A stretch of 64,000 bases of DNA from Streptomyces sp. ADI96-02 (GTDB lineage: Bacteria; Actinomycetota; Actinomycetes; Streptomycetales; Streptomycetaceae), in contig NZ_ML123034.1 of NCBI RefSeq assembly GCF_003846185.1, positions 3,387,033 to 3,451,032 on the forward strand, read 5' to 3'. Positions 41,827 to 50,164 of the stretch are shown one piece after another (positions within the stretch are counted from its first letter, which is position 1; each line of letters starts with the position of its first letter). The notes below the pieces were generated by a model, which was not told the DNA's origin, did no database searches, and saw only the letters and a program-made list of their open reading frames with translations. A program made the position numbers and the translations under genes.

Positions 41827-43155
41827 GTGTCTCCCGCGCCGACGCCCGCTCCGCCCGTCCGCCCCGTCTCCGTCGTGGGGATCGGCGCCGACGGGTGGGC
41901 CGGACTGTCCGATGCGGCGCGGGCCGTGCTGCGGGACGCCGAGGTGCTGATCGGCGGGGCGCGCCAGCTGGACCTGCTGCCGGCCGAGTGCGCCGGTACG
42001 CGGGTGAGCTGGCCGTCGCCGCTGCGGCCCGCCGTGCCCCGGCTGCTCGCCGAGCACCGGCAGCGGCGGATCGCGGTGCTGGCCAGCGGCGACCCGATGT
42101 TCTACGGGATCGGGCGGGCGCTCGCCGAGGAGCTGGGCACCGAGGAGCCGGGGACCGAGAGGCCGGGGATGGAGCAGCCGGGGACCGAGGGGCCGGGGAC
42201 CGAGCGCCTGCGCGTGGTGCCCCACCCGTCCTCCGTGTCGTACGCCTGCGCCCGGCTCGGCTGGCCGCTGGAGGACACCGAGGTCGTCACGCTCGTGGGC
42301 CGGCCGGCGGCACGGCTCGCCGCCGCGCTGCACGACGGCCGCCGCCTGCTGGTCCTGAGCGCGGACGCGGGCACCCCCGCCACGGTCGCCGCCCTCCTCG
42401 CCTCCCACGGTTTCGGTCCCAGCCGGATGCGGGTCCTGGAACAGTTGGGCGGCGAGCGCGAGGGACAGGTCGAAGGCATCGCGGAGAGCTGGGAGCACCC
42501 GCCGGGGGACCGGCTGAACGTCATCGCGGTGGAGTGTCGGGCGGCGGCGGACGGCCTGCGGCTCGGGACCGTACCGGGTCTGCCGGACGAGGCGTACGAG
42601 CACGACGGCCAGCTCACCAAGCGCCACGTACGGGCCGCGACGCTCGGGGCGCTGGCGCCCGCGCCCGGGGAACTGCTCTGGGACGTGGGCGGAGGGTCCG
42701 GTTCCATCGCCGTCGAGTGGATGCGGGCCCACCCGTCCTGCCGGGCGGTGAGCGTGGAGCGCGACCCGGTACGGGCCGAGCGCATCGCCCGGAACGCGGA
42801 ACGCCTCGGCGTCCCGGGCCTGGAGGTCGTCACCGGCCCGGCCCCGGAGGCGCTGGCCGGGCTTCCGACTCCGGACGCGGTCTTCATCGGCGGCGGGTCG
42901 ACCGCGCCGGGTCTGCTCGACGCGTGCTGGGACGCGCTGCGGCCCGGCGGCCGACTGGTCGCGAACACGGTGACGCTGGAGTCGGAGGCGCTGCTGGGTG
43001 AGCGGCACCGGGCGCACGGCGGCGAGCTGGTGCGGCTGGCGGTCGCCCACGCGGTCCCGGTCGGCGGCTTCACCGGCTGGCGTCAGGCCATGCCCGTGAC
43101 GCAGTGGTCCGTACGCAAACCCTCACCCCTCTCAGGCTCTGGAGACCTTTCATGA
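41827..43155 (+). CDS. cobL: Precorrin-6Y C5,15-methyltransferase (CbiE-CbiT fusion)
   Basis: A 442-residue fusion. The CbiE-like half (about 12-225) is a tetrapyrrole methylase (VSVVGIGADGWAGL, VLASGDPMFYGIG). The CbiT half (about 240-430) has the Rossmann SAM site LLWDVGGGSGSIAVEWM and FIGGGSTAPGLLD. It methylates C5 and C15 and decarboxylates the acetate side chain in cobalamin synthesis. A repeat of Gly-Thr-Glu-x-Pro units (about 102-125) is inserted in the CbiE half at a place where loops vary. GTG start 41827; the stop overlaps cobM by ATGA. No riboswitch is seen upstream. Confidence 0.93.
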   Translation: MSPAPTPAPPVRPVSVVGIGADGWAGLSDAARAVLRDAEVLIGGARQLDLLPAECAGTRVSWPSPLRPAVPRLLAEHRQRRIAVLASGDPMFYGIGRALAEELGTEEPGTERPGMEQPGTEGPGTERLRVVPHPSSVSYACARLGWPLEDTEVVTLVGRPAARLAAALHDGRRLLVLSADAGTPATVAALLASHGFGPSRMRVLEQLGGEREGQVEGIAESWEHPPGDRLNVIAVECRAAADGLRLGTVPGLPDEAYEHDGQLTKRHVRAATLGALAPAPGELLWDVGGGSGSIAVEWMRAHPSCRAVSVERDPVRAERIARNAERLGVPGLEVVTGPAPEALAGLPTPDAVFIGGGSTAPGLLDACWDALRPGGRLVANTVTLESEALLGERHRAHGGELVRLAVAHAVPVGGFTGWRQAMPVTQWSVRKPSPLSGSGDLS

Positions 43156-43901
43156 CCGTGTACTTCATCGGCGCCGGTCCCGGCGCGGCCGACCTGATCA
43201 CGGTGCGCGGCGCCCGGCTGCTCGCCGCCAGCCCGGTCTGCCTGTACGCGGGCAGCCTGGTCCCGGTAGAGCTGCTGGCCGAATGCCCGGAGGGGGCGCG
43301 GCTGGTCGACACGGCGGACCTGGACATCGACCGGATCACGGCGGAACTCGTACGGGCCCACGCGGGCGGCCACGACGTGGCGCGGCTGCACTCCGGCGAC
43401 CCGTCGGTCTTCAGCGCGGTGAACGAGCAGATGAAGCGGCTGGACGAGGCGGGCGTGCCGTACGAGGTGGTGCCCGGCGTCCCGGCGTTCGCGGCGGCGG
43501 CAGCGGCGCTGAAGCGGGAGCTGACCGTGCCGACGGTCGGTCAGACCGTGATCCTCACCCGGATCGCGCAGCGGGCGACGGCGATGCCGGAGGGCGAGGA
43601 CCTGGCGACGCTGGGCCGCAGCGGTGCGCTGATCGTGCTGCACCTGGCGGCGCGGTACGTGGACCGGGTGGTGGAGGAACTGCTGCCGCACTACGGGGCG
43701 GACTGCCCGGCGGCGGTGGTGGCGATGGCGTCCCGGCCGGACGAGATCATCCTGCGCGGCTCACTGGACTCGATCGCGGAGCAGGTGAAGGCGGCGGGGG
43801 TGATCCGGACGGCGGTGATCATGGTGGGGCGGACCCTGGGCGCGGAGCAGTTCCGGGACAGCCACCTGTACTCGCCGGAGCGGGACCGGCACGCCTGCTG
43901 A
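43152..43901 (+). CDS. cobM: Precorrin-4 C11-methyltransferase
   Basis: A 249-residue tetrapyrrole methylase with VYFIGAGPGAADLITVRG at the start, LHSGDPSVFSAVNEQ, and VPGVPAFAAAAAALKRELT, the usual SAM and substrate signatures. It methylates precorrin-4 at C11 to give precorrin-5. The start ATG overlaps the cobL stop, so the two are translationally coupled. The next gene, cbiD, is convergent; two CACGCCTGCTGACG copies lie just at and beyond the stop. Confidence 0.94.
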   Translation: MTVYFIGAGPGAADLITVRGARLLAASPVCLYAGSLVPVELLAECPEGARLVDTADLDIDRITAELVRAHAGGHDVARLHSGDPSVFSAVNEQMKRLDEAGVPYEVVPGVPAFAAAAAALKRELTVPTVGQTVILTRIAQRATAMPEGEDLATLGRSGALIVLHLAARYVDRVVEELLPHYGADCPAAVVAMASRPDEIILRGSLDSIAEQVKAAGVIRTAVIMVGRTLGAEQFRDSHLYSPERDRHAC

Positions 43902-44067
43902 CGGACGGGCCGGGCACGCCTGCTGACGTTCGGGAGAGCCGGCCACCGGACTGCGGGAACCTCTGACGTCCCGGCTCGTTGGCTCGGTCTCCCGGCTCGT
44001 GCGCCGCCGCTCGCGCGGGCGAGGCGGAGAGGCAGTGGGGCGGGGCGAGGGGTGGTGGGGCGGTGAG

Positions 44068-45285
44068 TTACCCCCGGCCCACCACCACTCCCGCCCGGTC
44101 GACGCAGATCACGTCCACCGCGACCGGCGCCCCCCGCAGCACCGCCAGCGCCTCGTCGCGGGCGCGCGACGCCACCAGGTCGCCCAGCGGGACGCCCGCC
44201 GCCTCGCACAGGCGGAGCGCCTCCAGGCCCGTGTTGGCGGCGGCGATCCGGGAAGCGGACGCCCGGTCCGCGCCGCCCCGGCGGGCCAGGTCCGCGAGGA
44301 AGCCCTTGTCGACCTGCGAGCGCGCCGAGTGCAGGTCCAGGTGGCCCGCCGCGAGTTTGGAGAGCTTCGCGAAGCCGCCGCAGACCGTCAGGCGGTCCAC
44401 CGGGTGCCGGCGTACGTACTTCAGCACCGCCCCCGCGAAGTCCCCCATGTCCAGCAGCGCGATGTCCGGCAGCCCGTACTCCGCGACCACCGTCCTCTCC
44501 GACGTCGAGCCCGTGCAGGCCGCCACATGCCTCAGCCCGGCCGCCCGCGCCACGTCCACGCCCCGGCGGATGGAGTCGATCCAGGCCGAGCAGGAGTACG
44601 GCACCACCACCCCCGTCGTGCCGAGGATCGACAGCCCGCCCAGGATGCCGAGCCGGCCGTTCCACGTGGAGCGGGCGATCTCCTCGCCGTGGTCCACGGA
44701 GACCGTGACCTCGACGTCCCCCGTCCCGCCGTGCTCCGCCGCCACCCGTGCCACGTGCTCGCGCATCAGCTGCCGGGGCACCGGGTTCACCGCGGGCTCC
44801 CCGACCTCCAGCGGCAGGCCGGGCAGCGTCACCGTACCGACGCCGGGGCCGGCCCGGAACACGACGCCCGAGCCCGGCGGCAGCCCGCGCACCGTCGCCC
44901 GTACCAGCGCCCCGTGCGTCACGTCCGGGTCGTCGCCCGCGTCCTTGACCACCCCGGCCGTCGCCGTGCCGCGCCCCGCCGCCAGCTCCTCCACCGCCAG
45001 CGCGAACGCGGGCGTCTGGCCCCTCGGCAGGGTGATGCTCACCGGGTCGGGGAAGTCGCCGGTCAGCAGCGCCGTGTACGCGGCCGTCGTCGCCGCCGTC
45101 GCGCAGGCCCCGGTCGTCCAGCCGGGCCGCAGACCGGTGTGCTTGAGTTGGGCACGGCGACCGCCCCGCGCCCGCGCCTCATCGTCACCGCCACGGTCCC
45201 GGGCCTCGGCGCCACCGTCCCGGGCGTCACCGCCACCGCCACCGTCCCGGGCGTCGGCGTCCGCGCCCCGCGCCTCACCGCTCAT
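44068..45285 (-). CDS. cbiD: Cobalt-precorrin-5B C1-methyltransferase (CbiD)
   Basis: A 405-residue protein with the CbiD signature LRPGWTTGACATAATTAAY near residue 52, then VKDAGDDPDVTHGALV, ILGGLSILGTTGVVVPYSCSAW and the C-terminal GGFAKLSKLAAGHLDLH. It methylates C1 during ring contraction chemistry in the pathway's cobalt-early branch; here it sits among cobalt-late genes. The first 47 residues are a Gly/Asp/Ala repeat (DARDGGGGGDARDGG) not part of the fold. The gene is divergent from cobK with only 17 bp between starts, so promoters must overlap the genes or be shared. Confidence 0.92.
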   Translation of the reverse strand: MSGEARGADADARDGGGGGDARDGGAEARDRGGDDEARARGGRRAQLKHTGLRPGWTTGACATAATTAAYTALLTGDFPDPVSITLPRGQTPAFALAVEELAAGRGTATAGVVKDAGDDPDVTHGALVRATVRGLPPGSGVVFRAGPGVGTVTLPGLPLEVGEPAVNPVPRQLMREHVARVAAEHGGTGDVEVTVSVDHGEEIARSTWNGRLGILGGLSILGTTGVVVPYSCSAWIDSIRRGVDVARAAGLRHVAACTGSTSERTVVAEYGLPDIALLDMGDFAGAVLKYVRRHPVDRLTVCGGFAKLSKLAAGHLDLHSARSQVDKGFLADLARRGGADRASASRIAAANTGLEALRLCEAAGVPLGDLVASRARDEALAVLRGAPVAVDVICVDRAGVVVGRG

Positions 45286-45302
45286 GGAGAGAGTCCGTTC
45301 CT

Positions 45303-46082
45303 ATGCATGGTCCTGTGCCGCGTGTCCTTGTCCTCGGGGGGACGACCGAGGCGCGGCTCCTCGCCGAGCGCCTGGCCGCCGACGACCGGCGGGTCAGCGT
45401 GACCACCTCGCTCGCCGGCCGTGTCGCCGCCCCCCGGCTGCCCCCGGGCGACGTCCGGATCGGCGGCTTCGGCGGGCCGGACGGGCTCGCCGCCTGGATC
45501 CGCGAGCACCGCGTGGACGCGCTCGTAGACGCCACCCACCCCTTCGCCGCGACCATGAGCCGGAACGCGGCCGAGGCCGCCGCGCGGGTCCATGTTCCCC
45601 TGCTCGCTCTCCGCCGCCCCGGCTGGGCCGCCCAGGACGGCGACCGCTGGCACTTTGCCGAATCGCTGGCGGAGGCCGCCGAGTTGCTGCCCGCACAGGG
45701 CGAGCGGGTCTTCCTCACCACCGGGCGGATGGGGCTCGCGGCCTTCGCGGACCTGGACGGGCTGTGGTTCCTGGTGCGGTCCGTCGACGCCCCCGAGCCG
45801 CCCTGCCCGGCCCGCATGGAGGTCCTGCTGGACCGGGGGCCGTTCACGCTGGAGGGGGAGCGGGAGCTGATCCGCCGCCACCGCCTCGACGTCCTGGTCA
45901 CGAAGGACAGCGGCGGGGCGGCGACCGCCCCGAAGCTGGCCGCCGCCCGCGAGGCCGGGATCCCGGTCGTCGTCGTGCGGCGGCCACCGGTCCCGGACGG
46001 GGTGCCGGTGGCCGGTACGCCCGACGAGGCCGTGCGGTGGCTGCGCGCGCTCTACGCGGACGGCTCCGCCGCCTCCGGATAG
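45303..46082 (+). CDS. cobK: Precorrin-6A reductase
   Basis: A 259-residue NAD(P)H-dependent reductase. The Rossmann start is RVLVLGGTTEARLLAERL; DATHPFAATMSRNAAEAA and VFLTTGRMGLAAF are CobK hallmarks, and LVTKDSGGAATAPKLAAARE closes the fold. It reduces precorrin-6A before CobL acts. The ATG at 45303 is 17 bp from the divergent cbiD start. Its last 31 nt overlap the end of cobIJ on the opposite strand. Confidence 0.93.
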   Translation: MHGPVPRVLVLGGTTEARLLAERLAADDRRVSVTTSLAGRVAAPRLPPGDVRIGGFGGPDGLAAWIREHRVDALVDATHPFAATMSRNAAEAAARVHVPLLALRRPGWAAQDGDRWHFAESLAEAAELLPAQGERVFLTTGRMGLAAFADLDGLWFLVRSVDAPEPPCPARMEVLLDRGPFTLEGERELIRRHRLDVLVTKDSGGAATAPKLAAAREAGIPVVVVRRPPVPDGVPVAGTPDEAVRWLRALYADGSAASG

Positions 46083-47656
46083 CGGCGCGGCGTCCAGACG
46101 ATGCCCCGGCCGTCCTCGCCCCGGCGCACCCAGCGCGTCTGCGAGGAGCCGACGATGAGGATCGTCCGCATGTCGACCTCGGCCGGGTCGAGGTCCGCCA
46201 GCCGCACCGTGCGCACGCTCTCCGCCGGCCCGCCCACATCGCGTCCCACGACCACCGGGGTGTCCGCGGAGCGGTGCTCCAGCAGCAGGTCACGGGCCTT
46301 GCCGACCTGCCACGTACGGCTCCTGGAGCCCGGGTTGTACAGCGCCAGCACCAGGTCCGCCGAGGCCGCCGCGCGCAGGCGTCCCGCGATGACGTCCCAC
46401 GGCTTGAGCCGGTCGGAGAGGGAGATCGTGGCGTAGTCGTGGCCGAGCGGCGCTCCGGCGCGGGCCGCCGCCGCGTTGGCGGCGGTGACGCCGGGCAGGA
46501 CCCGTACGGGGACGTCCGCGTACGCGTCCTCCGATGCCGCCTCCAGCACCGCCGTCGCCATCGCGAAGACCCCGGGGTCGCCGCCCGAGACCACCGCGAC
46601 GCGGCGTCCGCGCCGGGCCAGGTCCAGGGCGAACGCGGCGCGTTCGGACTCCACCTTGTTGTCGGAGCCGTGCCGCGCCTGGCCGGGGCGGACCGGCACC
46701 CGGTCCAGGTAGGTGGTGTAGCCGACCAGGTCGTCGGCCGCCGCCAGCGCCCCGCGCGACTCCGGCGTCAGCCACAGCGGACCGGCCGGGCCGGTGCCGA
46801 CGACCACGACCTCACCCGGGCCGACCTGTCCGGAAGGGCGCGGCGCGTCGACACGGTCCGGCGCGTCGACACGGCCCGACGTCTCTACGAGGCTCGGCCG
46901 GTCGCTCCTGCCCGGCGCGTCGACGCGGCTCGGCAGGACCGCGACCGCGAAGTACGGGACGGACGCGGGGTCGACGTCGCCCAGGTCGCCCGTACGCTCC
47001 TGGGCCATCGTCGCCCGCTCCACGTACCGGGCCTCGGCCAGCCGGCCCGACGCCTCGAACGCGCCGCGCACCGCCGGGAACGTCCGCCCCAGCTTCATCA
47101 CCACCGCCGTGTCCGTCGCGGCGAGACGGGCCGTCAGCTCCTCCTCGGGCAGCGTGCCGGGCAGGATCGTCAGGATCTCCTCGCCCTCCACGAGCGGGGT
47201 GCCGAGCCGGGCCGCCGCCGCGCTGACCGAGGTGACGCCCGGGATGACCTCGGTGGCGTACCGGTCGGCCAGGCGCTTGTGCATGTGCATGTACGAGCCG
47301 TAGAACATCGGGTCGCCCTCGGCGAGGACCGCGACGGTCCGACCGGCGTCCAGGTGTGCCGCGAGCCGGGCGGCGGCCTTCTCGTAGAACTCTTCCAGCG
47401 CGCCCCGGTAACCGCCCGGGTGGTCGGTCGTCTCCGTCGTGACGGGGTAGACCAGCGCCTCCTCGACGTGGTCGGGGCGCAGGTGCGCGGCGGCTATGGA
47501 GCGGGCGATCGAGCGGCCGTGCCGGGCGCTGTGGTACGCGATGACGTCGGCCTCGCCGATGACCTGGACGGCCCGTACGGTCATCAGGTCCGGGTCGCCG
47601 GGGCCGAGCCCGACGCCGTAGAGCCTGCCCGTCCCGGCGGCCTTGTTCGCGGTCAC
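46052..47656 (-). CDS. cobIJ: Precorrin-2 C20- / precorrin-3B C17-methyltransferase fusion
   Basis: 534 residues comprising two tetrapyrrole methylases. The CobI part (about 10-235) has [19 protein letters not shown] and [18 protein letters not shown]. The CobJ part (about 280-520) has [38 protein letters not shown] and the C-terminal [22 protein letters not shown] linker of repeated Val-Asp-Ala-Pro units (about 245-275) joins them. The protein makes precorrin-3A and later methylates C17 with ring contraction. The GTG start overlaps the cobH stop by 4 nt, and the 3' end overlaps cobK. Confidence 0.94.
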   Translation of the reverse strand: MTANKAAGTGRLYGVGLGPGDPDLMTVRAVQVIGEADVIAYHSARHGRSIARSIAAAHLRPDHVEEALVYPVTTETTDHPGGYRGALEEFYEKAAARLAAHLDAGRTVAVLAEGDPMFYGSYMHMHKRLADRYATEVIPGVTSVSAAAARLGTPLVEGEEILTILPGTLPEEELTARLAATDTAVVMKLGRTFPAVRGAFEASGRLAEARYVERATMAQERTGDLGDVDPASVPYFAVAVLPSRVDAPGRSDRPSLVETSGRVDAPDRVDAPRPSGQVGPGEVVVVGTGPAGPLWLTPESRGALAAADDLVGYTTYLDRVPVRPGQARHGSDNKVESERAAFALDLARRGRRVAVVSGGDPGVFAMATAVLEAASEDAYADVPVRVLPGVTAANAAAARAGAPLGHDYATISLSDRLKPWDVIAGRLRAAASADLVLALYNPGSRSRTWQVGKARDLLLEHRSADTPVVVGRDVGGPAESVRTVRLADLDPAEVDMRTILIVGSSQTRWVRRGEDGRGIVWTPRRYPEAAEPSA

Positions 47657-48282
47657 AGCTCGTCCTCACTGGCCAGGGCGTTGAGCGCGGCGGCGGCTAT
47701 CGCGCTGCCGCCGCGACGGCCCCGCACGATCAGGTGCTCCAGGCCCGACGGGTGCTCGGCCAGGGCGTCCTTGGACTCGGCCGCGCCGATGAAGCCGACC
47801 GGGACGCCGATGACGGCGGCCGGGCGCGGCGCGCCCTCCTCGATCATCTCCAGCAGCCGGAACAGCGCGGTCGGCGCGTTGCCGACCGCGACGACGGCCC
47901 CCTCCAGCCGGTCCCGCCACAGCTCCAGGGCCGCCGCGCTGCGCGTGGTGCCCATCCGCGCGGCCAGCTCCGGCACGGACGGGTCGGACAGCGTGCACAC
48001 CACGTCGTTGCCGGCGGGCAGCCGCTTGCGGGTGACGCCGCTCGCGACCATCGCCACGTCGCAGAGGATCGGAGCGCCGGAGCGCAGCGCGGCGCGGGCG
48101 TCGGCCACCACGCGCGGAGAGAAGGCGAGATCGCGTACGAGGTCGACCATGCCGCAGGCGTGGATCATCCGGACGGCGACCTGGCTCACGTCGGCGGGCA
48201 GCCCGGCCAGATCCGCCTCCGCGCGGATGGTGGCGAAGGACTGGCGGTAGATCGCCGGTCCGTCCTTCTCGTACTGGTGCAC
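47653..48282 (-). CDS. cobH: Precorrin-8X methylmutase
   Basis: A 209-residue enzyme that moves a methyl group from C11 to C12 to form hydrogenobyrinate. Motifs: [22 protein letters not shown] at the N-terminus, [11 protein letters not shown] with the catalytic His, [16 protein letters not shown] and [16 protein letters not shown]. Length and motifs are standard. It is translationally coupled to cobIJ downstream and lies 79 nt after cobG, so cobG-cobH-cobIJ form one operon. Confidence 0.95.
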   Translation of the reverse strand: MHQYEKDGPAIYRQSFATIRAEADLAGLPADVSQVAVRMIHACGMVDLVRDLAFSPRVVADARAALRSGAPILCDVAMVASGVTRKRLPAGNDVVCTLSDPSVPELAARMGTTRSAAALELWRDRLEGAVVAVGNAPTALFRLLEMIEEGAPRPAAVIGVPVGFIGAAESKDALAEHPSGLEHLIVRGRRGGSAIAAAALNALASEDEL

Positions 48283-48361
48283 AGTGCTGTCGCTTTCTCT
48301 GCTTCTTCTGCCGATGTAGTGATGTGCTGATGTGTCGCAATGCCGAAAGGTCCGGGGTTGC

Positions 48362-49675
48362 TCAGGCGCGGGCCTCGGCCACCGCCGCCGCGAGCGCGGA
48401 CGGGTCGTCGCGGACCGTCGCCCGGGGCTCGGGCCGTTCTCCCCGTACGTGCGAGATCCGGTGCCCGTCGGGGGTGGCGACCACGTCGATCCACTCCCCG
48501 TGCGGGTGGCCGCAGCGGCGTTCGCACCCGGACCAGTAGACAGGCAGCCGCCCGACCGGCCCGACGGCGGCCCCGGCTTCGGCCCGTACGTCGGCCAGCG
48601 ACTTCGCGCAGCCCGGACGGCCGACGCAGGCTCCCACGCCGGTCCACGGGGAGTCGGGTCCGGTGATCAGCCCGGCCGCCGCCGTCGCGCGCAGAACCTC
48701 CGCCGCGGCGGCCTCGCCGTTCTGCCCGAAGGGCCCGGGGACGACGACCCCGCGCCAGGGGGTGAGCCGCAGTTCGCCCCCGTACCGCCGGGCCGTCCCG
48801 GTGAGCAGCCGCCACTGCCGGGGGGCGAGCCGCCCCAGGGGTACGCCGACGCTGATCGCGGTGGCGTGCGGGCCCGACACGGGACCGGGCCGTGGGGCCG
48901 TCGCCGTGTGCGGGCGGGGGCGGAGGACGGTACCCGGACGGGTCACCGCCCCGACGACCCGAGTGACTTCCGCGACCTCCGCGACCAGTGCGGCGCGTGC
49001 GGCGTCGGGCAGGTCCTTCACGCGCCAGGCCCCGCTGTCGCGGGCGGCGCGGAGGAACGCCTCGGCGGCCAGGAGCGCGGCCCGCGGCCCCTCGGCGGCG
49101 GAGACCGGGAACACCGCGTCGCCCGCGCCGACCCGGAGGAGCCCCCCGTCGCCCTCCGCGATCAGGGTCACGTCCGCGCCGAGGGCGTCCACGTCTCCCC
49201 GGCCGTCGTCGAGGGCGAAGAGGAAGCGGCCGGAGAGCCCGGCGGCGGTGGCCGACCCGCACACCAGCCGGTCCAGCGCGGTCAGCCAGGTCCCCAGCGC
49301 GGGCCGTCCGTCGAGCCCGGCCAGCGGCGAGGCCACGATGTTGCGGGCCCGTTCGTGGGCGGCGGAGGGCAGCAGCCCGGCTGCCGTGAGCAGCTCGGCC
49401 GGCCCGCTGCCGCAGTCCGCGCCGAGGCCGCGCACCTGGACGTTGCCCCGCGAGGTGAGATGCAGCTCACCGTCCCCGAACCGCTCGGCCACCGCCAGCA
49501 GGGCGTCCGCCTGATCCGCCCTCAGCACTCCGCCGGGCACCCGTACGCGCGCCAGCGCACCGTCGTCGGCCCGGTGCAGCCGCAGCGTCCCGGGGCAGGC
49601 GTCGCCGCCGCTGCGGGTCGGTGCGCCGCCCGTGGAACGGGGCGAGGGGGCGGATTCGGGCATGGCGGCGAGCAT
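48362..49675 (-). CDS. cobG: Precorrin-3B synthase (sirohaem/4Fe-4S type)
   Basis: A protein of about 437 residues in the nitrite/sulphite reductase family. It contains two ferredoxin-like half domains ([19 protein letters not shown] and [16 protein letters not shown]), and the [4Fe-4S] cysteine set in [16 protein letters not shown] and [16 protein letters not shown]. CobG uses O2 to hydroxylate precorrin-3A at C20, marking the aerobic pathway. The ATG at 49675 (MLAAMPES) is used; ATG 49663 is an alternative and neither has a strong ribosome site. The 35-bp repeats lie upstream. Confidence 0.92.
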   Translation of the reverse strand: MLAAMPESAPSPRSTGGAPTRSGGDACPGTLRLHRADDGALARVRVPGGVLRADQADALLAVAERFGDGELHLTSRGNVQVRGLGADCGSGPAELLTAAGLLPSAAHERARNIVASPLAGLDGRPALGTWLTALDRLVCGSATAAGLSGRFLFALDDGRGDVDALGADVTLIAEGDGGLLRVGAGDAVFPVSAAEGPRAALLAAEAFLRAARDSGAWRVKDLPDAARAALVAEVAEVTRVVGAVTRPGTVLRPRPHTATAPRPGPVSGPHATAISVGVPLGRLAPRQWRLLTGTARRYGGELRLTPWRGVVVPGPFGQNGEAAAAEVLRATAAAGLITGPDSPWTGVGACVGRPGCAKSLADVRAEAGAAVGPVGRLPVYWSGCERRCGHPHGEWIDVVATPDGHRISHVRGERPEPRATVRDDPSALAAAVAEARA

Positions 49676-49780
49676 ACCGACCGCTCTGATCCGATCAGCT
49701 CCGATCCGTCCGCCGGGCTCGCCGCTGTGACCTGCGGGACAGCGGACCGCGACGGGCCGAGGCGGGCCGCGCGGCCTCTC

Positions 49781-49919
49781 GGCGGAGTGGGCGCCACCGC
49801 CCGCGTCGTCCTGCGGCGGAGTGGTCGCCGCCCGCCCGCGTCGTCCTGCGGCGGAGTGGTTGCCGCCCGCCCGTGACGCCCCGCGGCGGAGTGATCGCCA
49901 CCGCACCCACGCCCCATGT
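49781..49919. repeat. Four imperfect 34-35-bp tandem repeats
   Basis: Units starting GGCGGAGTGG occur at 49781, 49815, 49850 and 49885, each with a GTCGCCGCCCGCCCGCGTCG-like remainder and increasing divergence at the ends. They lie upstream of cobG and between it and the cobN riboswitch. The units are contiguous, without the spacers of a CRISPR array. Confidence 0.88.
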
Positions 49920-49939
49920 CCGGGCCCCGCCCCCGCCGC

Positions 49940-50080
49940 TTAGGATGCCTACGGCGGTCCGTTCAGGCCGCCGTCGCCAGACGGCGACAGGGGAGGAAGC
50001 CCGGTGCGATTCCGGCGCGGTCCCGCCACTGTGAGCCCGGCCGCCACCACCGGCCGGGTGAGTCAGGAACTCCCTTCCCC
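49940..50080 (+). promoter_or_regulatory. Cobalamin riboswitch upstream of cobN
   Basis: The leader contains the conserved aptamer pieces in order: GGGGAGGAAGCCCGGTGCGA (about 49990-50009), GCGCGGTCCCGCCACTGTGA with the B12 box GCCACTGT at 50025-50032, a paired GCCGGGTGAGTCAGGAACTC segment, and a flanking stem from GGCCGCCGTC. Cobalamin binding should block cobN expression. Downstream, CCCGGGGCGTGGACACCCCG (about 50128-50145) can form a hairpin next to the ribosome site GAGGAAGG (50146-50153), consistent with translational control; no U-tract is seen. Confidence 0.92.
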
Positions 50081-50164
50081 GAGCGCTCGGCTCCGCCCGA
50101 TCGAGCAGGGGAGACCTCCGACACCGCCCGGGGCGTGGACACCCCGAGGAAGGCCTGACGCAGC

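Noticed and set aside
49781..49919. CRISPR array
   Set aside because: The repeats are contiguous and degenerate, with no unique spacers and no cas genes. No other CRISPR-like array was seen in the window.
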